Positions 28,310 to 37,157 of a stretch of 64,000 bases of DNA are shown here, one piece after another; positions within the stretch are counted from its first letter, which is position 1, and every line of letters begins with the position of its first letter. This DNA is from Listeria rocourtiae FSL F6-920. Its GTDB lineage: Bacteria; Bacillota; Bacilli; Lactobacillales; Listeriaceae. The notes under the pieces were generated by a model that was given only the letters and a program-made list of their open reading frames with translations, searched no databases and was not told where the DNA came from. Location: contig NZ_AODK01000007.1 in NCBI RefSeq assembly GCF_000525975.1, positions 1 through 64,000 of the forward strand. The letters are read 5' to 3'. The translations under genes were made by a program, and so were the position numbers.

Positions 28310-29250
28310 ATGTCACCAAACCTTGTTTCTAAGTTTAGATGTTGCCCGGCTCCCGCCATATAATTAGCAACAGCCATTTTTTGCTTTCCTGCTGGTTGCA
28401 CGATTTCAGGCACGATAATCGTTTTATCACCCGTTGCAATCGCAAAATCATGTTTGGTCGTGCGAACAACTTGTCCGGCTGGCGCTTGTTGCTCGCTTTC
28501 TTCGATATGCGCCTGCCAAATTTTAAAAGGATTTCCAGCAAGTGTTGTATAGGCAACAGGCCACGGCGAAAGCCCGCGAATCTGGTTGAAAATTACGCGA
28601 CCATCACGCGTCCAATCAATTTTTTCCTGTTCCCGCTTAATATTCGGCGCGAATGTGACCAAGCTTGCATCTTGTGGTTCCGGCATCAACTTTCCAGCCA
28701 AAAGGTCCGGCAACGTATCCATTAGAAGCGAGGCACCAACCGCGCTTAGCTTCTCAAACATCGTTCCCACGTTATCCTCATCCGTAATCGGAATGCTACG
28801 ACGCGCCAACATATCACCAGCATCTAGTTGCTCGACCATATACATGATGGTCACACCCGTCTCCGTCTTGCCATCCAGAATCGCATAATGCACCGGCGCA
28901 CCACCACGATACTCCGGTAAAAGAGATGCATGCACGTTGATACAACCATGTTTCGGCGCGTCTAGTAACGCATTCGGCAAAATCTGCCCATATGCCGCGG
29001 TTACAATCAAATCCGCACCAAGTCCGATTAATTCATCCAATTCCGACGAACTCCGCAACTTCTCTGGTTGGTAAACTGGAATTCCCCTCGCAACCGCAGC
29101 CTCCTTCACTGGTGGTGGCGTCAAAACACGCTTACGTCCCACCGCGCGATCCGGTTGCGTAACGACCGCAATCACCTCATATTCATTCGCCACTTGCTCT
29201 AAAACAGGTACTGAAAAAGCTGGCGTACCCATAAAAATTATTTTTGTCAT
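28306..29250 (-). CDS. fmt: Methionyl-tRNA formyltransferase
   Basis: Formylates initiator Met-tRNA. The 314-residue protein begins MTKIIFMGTPAFSVPVLEQV and has VVTQPDRAVGRKR, the catalytic NVHASLLPEYRGGAPVHYAI (Asn/His) and a C-terminal OB-like domain (NPFKIWQAHI). Upstream, AAAGGAG is correctly spaced for the ATG at 29250; an ATG two codons earlier sits too close. It overlaps rsmB by 4 bases and follows priA closely. Confidence 0.95.
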   Translation of the reverse strand: MTKIIFMGTPAFSVPVLEQVANEYEVIAVVTQPDRAVGRKRVLTPPPVKEAAVARGIPVYQPEKLRSSSELDELIGLGADLIVTAAYGQILPNALLDAPKHGCINVHASLLPEYRGGAPVHYAILDGKTETGVTIMYMVEQLDAGDMLARRSIPITDEDNVGTMFEKLSAVGASLLMDTLPDLLAGKLMPEPQDASLVTFAPNIKREQEKIDWTRDGRVIFNQIRGLSPWPVAYTTLAGNPFKIWQAHIEESEQQAPAGQVVRTTKHDFAIATGDKTIIVPEIVQPAGKQKMAVANYMAGAGQHLNLETRFGDI

Positions 29251-29262
29251 CCTCATTCTCCT

Positions 29263-31665
29263 TTACATCATCACAAACGGCTGCACATCCATTGTTATTG
29301 TCAACCCTTTAACCTGTTCTTTTTGGTAATGCAGTAAAATATTTTTTAGTTCCGCCTTTAATTCCGGCTCAACTTTGTATTTAATAATGCATTGATAGCG
29401 ATACTTATTTTTAATTCGCGCAATCGAGCTCGGCACCGGCCCTAAAATAATCGCATCCGGCCCCAACTTTCCTTGCAAAAATTGCGTAATTTCTTGAATC
29501 GTCCGTACCGCTTTCATCTCGTCCTCATCGCTTACATTAATCAGCGTTAAATAATAAAATGGCGGATACGAGCCAATTTTACGAACCCGCATCTCATGGT
29601 TATAAAAGCCAATATAGTCATGCATCTTTGCAAACTGAATACTATAATGCTCTGGATTGTAGCTCTGCACAATTACCTCGCCCGTCAACTGATGCCGGCC
29701 TGCGCGACCACTCACCTGTGTCAACAATTGGAACGTTTTCTCTGACGCCCTAAAATCAGGCAAATTCAGCATCGTATCCGCATTCAACACCCCAACGAGC
29801 GTAATATCCGGGAAATCTAGGCCTTTTGCAATCATCTGTGTCCCTAGCAACACATCTGCTTCCTTATTCCGAAACTGATTTAGCAACTTCTCATGCGAAC
29901 CTTTTTTCGTTGTCGTATCCACATCCATTCGAATGACACGCGCTTCTGGTATTAATTTCGTTAAACTTTCTTGCACCTTTTGCGTTCCTGTCCCAAAATA
30001 TCGAATCTGCTCACTTTCACAACTCGGACAATGATGCGGTACGCCTTCCTGATAGCCACAATAATGGCACTTCATCTGATTATGCGCCTGATGGAAAGTT
30101 AGCGAAATACTACAATTCGGACATTCCACCACATAGCCACAATCCCGACACATCACAAATGACGAGTAGCCACGCCGATTAAGAAGCAACACAACCTGCT
30201 CCTTTTTCGCTAGCCGATCCTTGATTTTTTCCAACAACACTTGTGAAAATTCCGTCCGGTTCTCATTGCGTAATTCCTCACTCATGTCAACCACTTCAAC
30301 CTCTGGAAGTGCCGTATCATTCACACGCGTAGGTAATTCCAGTAACGTATACCGCTTCTTTCCAGCCCTTGCAAACGACTCCAAAGAAGGTGTTGCACTA
30401 CCAAGCACAACCGGGCAACCGTATCGTCTCGCTCGCTCAATCGCCACATCTCGCGCATGATACCGTGGATTATCCTCTTGCTTATAGCTCGTTTCGTGCT
30501 CCTCATCAATAATAATAATACCAAGATTCAAAAATGGTGCAAAAACCGCAGAGCGTGCCCCGACAACAACCTTAGCCTTCCCCTGCTCAATTTTGCGCCA
30601 TTCATCATACTTTTCACCGGCTGAGAGGGCACTATGAAGCACCGCAACAAGCCTGCCAAAGCGGCGTTTAAAACGCTCAACCATCTGCGGTGTCAATGAA
30701 ATTTCCGGCACGAGCACAATCGCCTCTTTTCCAGCCGCAAGCACCGCCTCAATCGACTGCAAATAGATTTCCGTTTTTCCGCTTCCAGTCACACCATGCA
30801 ACAAGAACGTTTCCTGATTACCTGCAACAGCTGAGTTCACAATAGCATCCCGAGCCGCCTGTTGATCCGGCAACAACGGCAACGGAGTACTCGGCTTAAA
30901 ATCATGATGTTCATACGGATCTCGCGACACATGCTGATCGGTTATTTCAATCAAACCAAGCCCCGCAACCTTCTGAATTGTTGCATCGGTCGTCTGCACT
31001 TTCTCCCGTAGCGCCTTCATCGAAATATATTCCTCATCAAACACTTGAAAAAATTGTAAAACTTTCAGCTGCGCCTTAGCACTTTTAGAGAGTCCTGAAA
31101 TCGCGTCCTCGAACTGCTGAACAGACGCGATTGGCTTAACTACACGCATTGTTTTTTTCGTCACCTTATTTTTCACTTGGTAGACCAATTCGACAATGCC
31201 CTCTTTCATCCACTTTTGAAGCGTTGGTAAGGCTCCCAGCTGCTCCGCCCGTTTCCAATCCATCGTTTCATATCCTTCAAAAAGACGCTCTGCCTCATCA
31301 TTCGCAGTATCCAGCAACCAAAAATACTTCTCATATTTTGCACGTAAAGCCGCCGGTAACATCGCCTGGTACGCCGTAATCCGGTAAGCTAACGTTTCCT
31401 GCGCCATCCAATCACCAAGCTCCAAAAGTTCCTCATTCAAAACCGGTGCCAAATCCATCATTTCCCGAATCTCTTTTAATTTTGTGAAATCACTCGTGTC
31501 CGATGTTCCAACGACAAATCCCTGTAGCGCCCGATTCCCAAAAGGTACCGAAACGCGCATCCCAGGACAAATAATGCCTTGCCAAGCATCGGGAATGAGA
31601 TAATCAAACGGGCGATCAACCTGCATCGCTGGCACATCCACAATCACTTGAGCTACTTTTGCCAT
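29263..31665 (-). CDS. priA: Primosomal replication restart helicase PriA
   Basis: Restarts stalled replication forks. The 800-residue protein has an N-terminal 3'-DNA-binding domain (VDVPAMQVDRPFDYLIPD), Walker A LLHGVTGSGKTEIYL near 290, and the DEEH box IIIDEEHETSYKQ. The zinc-binding cysteine array (CRDCGYVVECPNCS ... CHYCGYQ ... CPSCES) lies near 510-555, and GTQMIAKGLDFPDI with QVSGRAGR of the second helicase lobe follow. It lies 1 base after coaBC. Confidence 0.96.
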   Translation of the reverse strand: MAKVAQVIVDVPAMQVDRPFDYLIPDAWQGIICPGMRVSVPFGNRALQGFVVGTSDTSDFTKLKEIREMMDLAPVLNEELLELGDWMAQETLAYRITAYQAMLPAALRAKYEKYFWLLDTANDEAERLFEGYETMDWKRAEQLGALPTLQKWMKEGIVELVYQVKNKVTKKTMRVVKPIASVQQFEDAISGLSKSAKAQLKVLQFFQVFDEEYISMKALREKVQTTDATIQKVAGLGLIEITDQHVSRDPYEHHDFKPSTPLPLLPDQQAARDAIVNSAVAGNQETFLLHGVTGSGKTEIYLQSIEAVLAAGKEAIVLVPEISLTPQMVERFKRRFGRLVAVLHSALSAGEKYDEWRKIEQGKAKVVVGARSAVFAPFLNLGIIIIDEEHETSYKQEDNPRYHARDVAIERARRYGCPVVLGSATPSLESFARAGKKRYTLLELPTRVNDTALPEVEVVDMSEELRNENRTEFSQVLLEKIKDRLAKKEQVVLLLNRRGYSSFVMCRDCGYVVECPNCSISLTFHQAHNQMKCHYCGYQEGVPHHCPSCESEQIRYFGTGTQKVQESLTKLIPEARVIRMDVDTTTKKGSHEKLLNQFRNKEADVLLGTQMIAKGLDFPDITLVGVLNADTMLNLPDFRASEKTFQLLTQVSGRAGRHQLTGEVIVQSYNPEHYSIQFAKMHDYIGFYNHEMRVRKIGSYPPFYYLTLINVSDEDEMKAVRTIQEITQFLQGKLGPDAIILGPVPSSIARIKNKYRYQCIIKYKVEPELKAELKNILLHYQKEQVKGLTITMDVQPFVMM

Positions 31666-31666
31666 C

Positions 31667-32872
31667 TTACTTTTCCTCCAACAAACGCGCTGCCTGTTCG
31701 ATAATTTCGCGCGCTACCTCTTGTTTAGACAATAACGGAAAAACTTTCTCCGTGTCTTCCTGCCCATAAAAAGTCACCTGATTCGTATCCACGCCAAAAC
31801 CTGCACCAATTTGCGCCACATTATTCGCCACAATCAAATCCGCATTTTTCGCATGCAGTTTTTTCAGCGCGTTCTCTTTCACATTTTGCGTCTCCGCAGC
31901 GAAACCAATCACGACCTGCTCCGCCTTCTTATTCTGACCAATTTCCGCCAAAATATCCTTCGTGCGCACCATCTCGATTACGTAATCGCCCGGTTGCTTC
32001 TTAATTTTGTGCTCATGAATCACTTTTGGCGTATAATCAGCAACCGCAGCGCTCATTACAAAAACATCCGCCGAACCCTGATGTTGCATAACTTCCTCGT
32101 ACATTTCCTGCGCCGTTTCAATATAAACCGCCTGAACGCCATGTGGCACCGCAAGTTTCGTAGACGATGTCACCAATACAACATCCGCACCATATCTCGC
32201 AGCTACTTCCGCGATTGCAAAGCCCATTTTTCCTGTTGAATGATTCGTAAAATAACGCACCGGGTCCAATTTTTCCATCGTTGCACCGGCCGTCACCACA
32301 ACCTTCCGACCAGTAAGCAATGTATTTCTCTCCGCAAAAAAGCTCGTCAAATGCCCAACAATCCGTTCCGGTTCCTCCAAACGGCCACGCCCAACGTATC
32401 CACAAGCCAAATAACCCTCGCTCGGCTCGATAAAACGAACCCCATCCGCGTACAACTGATTAATATTCCGCACTACAGCTGGATGCGCAATCATGTGCAC
32501 ATTCATCGCTGGCGCTACCCAAATCGGCGCCTCCGTCGCAAGCAGCGTCGTTGTTACCATATCATCCGCAATCCCATTCGCCAGCTTCCCAATCACGTTC
32601 GCCGTCGCCGGTGCCACAATCACAAGATCTGCCCAATCCGCAAGATCAATATGCGCCACTACACGTGAGTCCTTCTCATCAAACGTATCCGTATACACAT
32701 CATGTCGCGATAAAACCTGAAACGAAAGTGTCGGCACAAACTCCTGCGCACTTTTCGTCATCATCACCTTCACATTCGCGCCCGCCTGCGTTAATTTACT
32801 CGTAAGCGCCACAGCTTTATAAACAGCGATTCCACCAGAAACCGCGAGTAAGATATTTTTTCCATCTAACAT
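31667..32872 (-). CDS. coaBC: Bifunctional phosphopantothenoylcysteine synthetase/decarboxylase
   Basis: Carries out two steps of coenzyme A synthesis. The N-terminal flavoprotein decarboxylase (CoaC) opens GKNILLAVSGGIAVYKAVAL, with the APAMNVHM motif near 120 and YLACGYVGRGRL (active-site cysteine) near 160. The C-terminal synthetase (CoaB) begins VVVTAGATMEKLDPVRYFTN near 195 and has SAAVADYTP and IGFAAETQN. In related genomes rpoZ lies immediately upstream; here a 2-kb insertion separates the two. Confidence 0.95.
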   Translation of the reverse strand: MLDGKNILLAVSGGIAVYKAVALTSKLTQAGANVKVMMTKSAQEFVPTLSFQVLSRHDVYTDTFDEKDSRVVAHIDLADWADLVIVAPATANVIGKLANGIADDMVTTTLLATEAPIWVAPAMNVHMIAHPAVVRNINQLYADGVRFIEPSEGYLACGYVGRGRLEEPERIVGHLTSFFAERNTLLTGRKVVVTAGATMEKLDPVRYFTNHSTGKMGFAIAEVAARYGADVVLVTSSTKLAVPHGVQAVYIETAQEMYEEVMQHQGSADVFVMSAAVADYTPKVIHEHKIKKQPGDYVIEMVRTKDILAEIGQNKKAEQVVIGFAAETQNVKENALKKLHAKNADLIVANNVAQIGAGFGVDTNQVTFYGQEDTEKVFPLLSKQEVAREIIEQAARLLEEK

Positions 32873-32957
32873 CTAGGTCACCTCTTTCACCTTCCCGTTA
32901 ATTATACCGTTTTAGCGCGGGAAAAAACAGTGTTGGAGGTTAGAAAGGTGAAGAAAA

Positions 32958-32992
32958 AGCTAGAAATCAGATTTTTTGTCTGATTCCTAGCT
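32958..32992 (-). terminator. Hairpin terminator upstream of coaBC
   Basis: AGCTAGAAATCAGA (32958-32971) pairs with TCTGATTCCTAGCT (32979-32992) with one mismatch. On the minus strand it is followed by TTTTTCTTC. It would end transcription arriving from the nitroreductase gene, so coaBC needs its own promoter in the roughly 85 bases before its start. Confidence 0.65.
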
Positions 32993-33289
32993 TACTAATC
33001 AAGGTACTGCTCTAAAATTGTATAACACACCTAGTTTGATTTCGATTTTATTACCTAACTTTCGATTCACTGAAATCATACACCCTAGTGAACACTTGAT
33101 ACAGACGTAAAGATGTTCCTATACTCTTATACTCTATTCATTTTAGCCATTATACGCAAAATAAGCTGGACTTACGAATTCCCATTTTTCCAGGTAAGAC
33201 GTACATCCTGCTTTAAACAAATCGAGCGCAAGCCTAGAAGAACCGCTTGATTGTTCTCCCTTCCTATTCTAAGCATCCTGAAAGAACGC
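32993..33289. other. Intergenic region without a recognisable gene
   Basis: About 300 AT-rich bases between the hairpin before coaBC and the R1 copy at 33.3 kb. I see no ORF with a ribosome site, no clear hairpin-plus-T-run and no match to other segments of the window. Confidence 0.5.
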
Positions 33290-33412
33290 CTATTCACGAT
33301 GCTCATAGGCATTTTGGGGCTTCGCGTATTCGAACAGCCGATGGTGGATTACATGCTCGCTTTGCTCTCATGCATATTGGGGCTGTAACTCTTTTTATTC
33401 GAACAGCCCCAA
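33290..33412 (+). repeat. R1 dispersed repeat, copy h (short, divergent)
   Basis: Contains GTGGATTACATGCTCGCTTT and TCATGCATATTGGGGCTGT, matching the segment before the hairpin in copy a (GTGGATTACATGCTCACTGC, GCATGCATATTGAGGCTCT). The hairpin is TTGGGGCTGT (33377-33386) / ACAGCCCCAA (33403-33412), perfectly paired but differing from copy a at two stem positions on each arm. A partial hairpin-like stretch (TTTTGGGGCTTC ... GAACAGCC) lies just before it. The 5' part of the long unit is absent. Confidence 0.75.
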
Positions 33413-33458
33413 CAATACGAGCGCTTGTCGCCGATTTATCAGTCATATAATCCAGACT

Positions 33459-34088
33459 TTATTTCCAAAATACAGTATCATCTGTACTCAAACGATACGA
33501 TCCATATCCCGAATCCTTCGCTTTCCCAATTGACACAATCATCACCGGCACATAACGTTTAATATCCATATCGAATGCTTCGGCAACTTCACGTCTCTCA
33601 AATCCACCAATCGGATTCGTATCATAGCCATAAGCTCGAGCCACTAGCATCAACTGCATCGCAACGAGACTACCGTCAATCAACGCCACCCTTTCCAATT
33701 CCTCACGTGGCGAATTCGCGTAATAAGGTGTCAAAGCAGCCATTTGCTTCTCTTTCACATCTGCCGGCATCAACCCTTGCTCTACCGCACTACTAAAAAT
33801 TTTCTCCCCATTTTCAAAACTGTCCATGTCACCAAAAATCACAATCATAGCTGACGATGAATCATTTTGTTGCGTATTAAATCGCACGAGCGGACGCAAT
33901 TTCTCTTTCTCTTCTGGGCTTTCCACCACAACAAAACGCCACGGCTGCATGTTCACTGATGATGGTGCACGCATTGCATCAGTTAGTATCTGCTCCATCT
34001 CTTCTCTACTAATTTTCACCGAGTCATCGTATGTACGAATCGAACGTCGGTTTTTGATAATATCTTCAAAATCATTATTTTTATACAT
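33459..34088 (-). CDS. Nitroreductase-family flavoprotein
   Basis: The 209-residue protein has the FMN-binding signature NRRSIRTYDDSVKISREE near 12-30, the APSSVNMQPWRFVVVES segment near 42-57 and a C-terminal YDTNPIGGFERREVAEAF region. Family members are FMN-dependent NAD(P)H oxidoreductases acting on quinones, nitro compounds or similar electrophiles; the true substrate is unknown. It lies 4 bases after a monooxygenase-like gene and divergent from an ArsR regulator, so it is probably induced by a toxic small molecule. Confidence 0.9.
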   Translation of the reverse strand: MYKNNDFEDIIKNRRSIRTYDDSVKISREEMEQILTDAMRAPSSVNMQPWRFVVVESPEEKEKLRPLVRFNTQQNDSSSAMIVIFGDMDSFENGEKIFSSAVEQGLMPADVKEKQMAALTPYYANSPREELERVALIDGSLVAMQLMLVARAYGYDTNPIGGFERREVAEAFDMDIKRYVPVMIVSIGKAKDSGYGSYRLSTDDTVFWK

Positions 34089-34092
34089 GGTA

Positions 34093-34387
34093 TTACTTCC
34101 TTTCTAGCGTACTAAGTACTTGAATAGTCGGTGGCGCACTCAACATGCTGCCAACACCTGTTTGGAACGCTTGAAAATGCTTGCTTTTATTATGGGCATC
34201 AATCGCAGCTAAATCTTCCCACTGCTCGATCATATAAAACTCAGTCGTATTCTCAACGGCACACGTCAACTTGTAGCTAATATTGCCTGATTCCGCACGC
34301 GACGCCTCAATCAATGGCTCTACTTCTTTTAAAAAAAGCAACAATCTTATCTTCCTGGACTTCCAATTTCGCTTGAATAACTAGCAT
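34093..34387 (-). pseudogene. ABM-family (antibiotic biosynthesis monooxygenase-like) protein, frameshifted
   Basis: From an ATG at 34387 the frame reads MLVIQAKLEVQEDKIVAFF. It is then lost at an A7 run on the plus strand (34331-34337) and continues in another frame as FLKEVEPLIEASRAESGNIS, then EFYMIEQWEDLAAIDAHNKS to the stop at 34093. With six A the protein is a normal 97-residue ABM dimeric ferredoxin-like protein; EQWEDLAAIDAHNKSKHFQA is the family landmark. Such proteins (YdhR/YgiN type) act on quinols or small aromatics. The ribosome site GAAGGGCG precedes the ATG. It is probably co-transcribed with the nitroreductase. Confidence 0.85.
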
Positions 34388-34408
34388 TTGTTCGCCCTTC
34401 TTCCTCTG

Positions 34409-34438
34409 ATTATATAGTTCGATTTTTTTCGAACTATA
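34409..34438 (-). promoter_or_regulatory. Operator overlapping the promoter of the monooxygenase/nitroreductase genes
   Basis: TATAGTTCGA (34413-34422) and TCGAACTATA (34429-34438) form a perfect 10-bp inverted repeat with a 6-base spacer. On the minus strand TATAAT (34409-34414) is the -10, and the palindrome fills the region between -10 and -35. That is a classic position for a dimeric repressor, most simply the divergent ArsR-family protein. Confidence 0.7.
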
Positions 34439-34498
34439 AAACTCTACCATAACATTTTTTTTATAGGCAACTAATATGTAATATGCTATGATACTTTT

Positions 34499-34861
34499 AT
34501 GAAAAATAATAATCTGAATACAGAAAAATTGTTAGTCTTATTCCAAGCTTTAGGTGATCCAATTCGCCTAGATATTTTCCGTTGCTTGCTTCAAAAAGGC
34601 GAACAACGTGTAACGAGCAATACATACGATGTTTCCAAATCTACGATGTCTCACCATATTAAACTACTAAAGGAGGCCAATTTAGTCGCCGTTCGAAAAC
34701 AAGGCACAACGCATGTTTATTCACCTAATCAAGACTTACTCGAAAAATATCCTGACTTCTTTTCAGTTTTCAAAAAATTTAAATGCAGAAAAATAGGAGC
34801 ACAAATCCAAAATATGATTTGCGCTCCTGTTTTCTATACTATTACTTGTCTTTCCCCATAA
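34499..34861 (+). CDS. ArsR/HTH_20-family transcriptional regulator, C-terminus probably frameshifted
   Basis: A winged-helix regulator. [18 protein letters not shown] starts at about residue 16, the recognition region [20 protein letters not shown] lies at about 42-61, and the wing is [14 protein letters not shown]. There is no cysteine pair typical of metal sensors, so a non-metal inducer is likely. After SVFKK the sequence [19 protein letters not shown] is actually a terminator hairpin read as protein. With five A instead of six at 34772-34777 the end would be SVFKNLNAEK, stopping at 34796, the normal family ending. It is divergent from the monooxygenase/nitroreductase pair and likely represses it through the palindrome at 34413-34438. 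Confidence 0.88.
   Translation: MKNNNLNTEKLLVLFQALGDPIRLDIFRCLLQKGEQRVTSNTYDVSKSTMSHHIKLLKEANLVAVRKQGTTHVYSPNQDLLEKYPDFFSVFKKFKCRKIGAQIQNMICAPVFYTITCLSP
34795..34828. terminator. Bidirectional terminator between arsR and rpoZ
   Basis: AGGAGCACAAATC (34795-34807) pairs with GATTTGCGCTCCT (34816-34828) with one mismatch. GTTTTC follows on the plus strand and ATTTTTC on the minus strand. It starts exactly where the corrected arsR frame would stop, which supports the frameshift interpretation. Confidence 0.85.
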
Positions 34862-35042
34862 CCAAGTTCCCTGCATAAATCTCTTCTAACGCTTTTCCTA
34901 CCGCTTTGTGCGATTTGAAATCATCCATTGTACCTGGGTCGTGGTCTTTTTGCATTTGACGGGCACGACGCGCAGCCACGGTTACTAGTGAGTATTTTGA
35001 GTCAATAACTAACAACAAATTATCAATTGATGGATATAACAT
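34842..35042 (-). CDS. rpoZ: RNA polymerase omega subunit
   Basis: A 66-residue protein with the omega landmarks [22 protein letters not shown] and [18 protein letters not shown]. Omega helps assemble the polymerase beta' subunit. It directly follows gmk (adjacent, no gap) in the yloC-gmk-rpoZ unit. Its usual downstream neighbour coaBC has been displaced by the nitroreductase/ArsR insertion. Confidence 0.95.
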   Translation of the reverse strand: MLYPSIDNLLLVIDSKYSLVTVAARRARQMQKDHDPGTMDDFKSHKAVGKALEEIYAGNLVMGKDK

Positions 35043-35702
<660 letters not shown>

Positions 35703-36578
35703 TTATTCCACATTCTGGATTTGCTCACGCATTTTTTCAAGTGTCGTCTTTAATTCTACCACACGATTCGTAATTTCTAAATGGCTAGCTTTTGATCCAA
35801 TCGTATTTATTTCACGATTCATCTCCTGAATAAGAAAATCAAGCTTGCGTCCAATCGGTTCTTCCAGTAAAAGAATGTGCGAAAATTGCTTCACGTGACT
35901 TCCCAAGCGTTCAAGTTCTTCATTGATATCTGATTTTTCAAGTAGAATCGCAATTTCAGAAAGGACAAGTGCTTTGTCAAAATCTTCGCCGACATAACTG
36001 ATTAAGCGATTTTCGAGTCGTTCACGATATGTCGCTTCCATTTCAGGAACAAACGCTTGTATCTCGTTTAATAGTTTCTCTGTCGTCTCCAAATGATGTT
36101 TGAAATGAAGCGCCAGCTCGTTGCCTTCTGTCGCCCGCATGTCGTCCAGCCTTTTTGCAGCGGCGGTTGTTGCGCCTATGAGTAATTCCTCTAACTCTGA
36201 ATCCGGTTCGTTGCTCTCCACAATTTCTAAAAAGCGCGGATCAAGCAAGAGTTCCTGAATATTTAGCGCATCCTCCATCTGGTAACGCTGTGTTGCTTGG
36301 CGCATAAAGCGAATATACTCATCCGCCAAATCCCAGTTGATGACCAATTTTTCTTTCGTCGCTCTATTTCCTTCTACTGTAATCGCGCATTCCACACGGC
36401 CACGCTTTACCTGTTCTGCGATGCTCTTTTTTAACTTCGCTTCCAAATAGGCAAACACACGTGGCATCCGAAAAACAACTTCCAAATAGCGGTGATTAAC
36501 AGCTTTCAATTCTACGGTTACTTTGAAATTCTCCGATTGCTTCCCTGCTCGCCCGAACCCAGTCATACTTTTTACCAT
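35703..36578 (-). CDS. YicC/YloC-family endoribonuclease
   Basis: This family of RNases acts in mRNA turnover, upstream of gmk in many bacteria. The protein begins MVKSMTGFGRAG, the universal family start, and has VELKAVNHRYLEVVFRMPR near 25-43. It ends with EPIGRKLDFLIQEMNREINT and a closing IGSKASHLEITNRVVELK segment. I use the ATG at 36578, preceded by GAGAGG, although the frame extends to 36668; the extension is not family-like. A TATAAT lies upstream at 36615-36620 on the minus strand. Confidence 0.93.
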   Translation of the reverse strand: MVKSMTGFGRAGKQSENFKVTVELKAVNHRYLEVVFRMPRVFAYLEAKLKKSIAEQVKRGRVECAITVEGNRATKEKLVINWDLADEYIRFMRQATQRYQMEDALNIQELLLDPRFLEIVESNEPDSELEELLIGATTAAAKRLDDMRATEGNELALHFKHHLETTEKLLNEIQAFVPEMEATYRERLENRLISYVGEDFDKALVLSEIAILLEKSDINEELERLGSHVKQFSHILLLEEPIGRKLDFLIQEMNREINTIGSKASHLEITNRVVELKTTLEKMREQIQNVE

Positions 36579-36695
36579 TTCGATCAGCCTCTCGCATTCT
36601 AATTTCACCACCTTATTATAACATAAAAGCAAGAATATAAGGCAAGTCTCGCCCTTCTTATGGTACAATAAAAGAAAAAAGGAGAGATTGGCAAC

Positions 36696-37133
36696 ATGAA
36701 AAAGAATGTCTTAGTTTTCAGTATTGTGCTAGTTGCTTTTATTGCACTAGCTTTTGTATTACGATTAGTGATTTCCCCACCAAAAGAGGATTTTATTATT
36801 AATGTAGATAATTACAGTGGAGCTGCATCATCTGAAATAACGCTTACGAATGGTGGAAAAGTTGTTGCTACAATTCCTGCACTAAAAAATGAAACATCAA
36901 AAGAGATTAAAGTAGCACCATTTGACGTGAAGCCAGGTGGTTTTACGATGAGTTACGTTGACAAAAATGGGAAAAAGCATGATGAGCTTCAGTTTGATGT
37001 AACTGCAACAACGTCTACGATGAACAGTACACTCTATGTAGGTATCACAGATGTAGATGATGATGGCACTATGAATATTGACTATACTTATTCTTCCTCG
37101 AATGGCGAAGAGACTTCTAGTCAAACTAATTAA
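36696..37133 (+). CDS. Small single-span membrane protein of unknown function
   Basis: 145 residues. A membrane helix at about 5-26 (VLVFSIVLVAFIALAFVLRL) anchors an outside-facing, Thr/Ser-rich beta-type domain. Segments include IINVDNYSGAASSEITLTNG and VDKNGKKHDELQFDVTATTS. The region closes with LYVGITDVDDDGTMNIDYTY and an acidic Ser tail. There is no lipobox and no cysteine. The ribosome site AAAGGAGAG is good. It lies 24 bases before rqcH on the same strand, so it may be co-transcribed with it. I do not recognise a family. Confidence 0.8.
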   Translation: MKKNVLVFSIVLVAFIALAFVLRLVISPPKEDFIINVDNYSGAASSEITLTNGGKVVATIPALKNETSKEIKVAPFDVKPGGFTMSYVDKNGKKHDELQFDVTATTSTMNSTLYVGITDVDDDGTMNIDYTYSSSNGEETSSQTN

Positions 37134-37157
37134 AATTTTTGAGGGAATGAATGAAAT

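Noticed and set aside
33247-33450. 67-codon plus-strand ORF before the nitroreductase gene
   Set aside because: Overlaps R1 copy h, has no ribosome site and is not kept in other copies.
36579-36668. 30-residue N-terminal extension of the YicC-family protein
   Set aside because: Family proteins begin at MVKSMTGFGRA, the ribosome site fits that ATG, and the extension covers the probable promoter.
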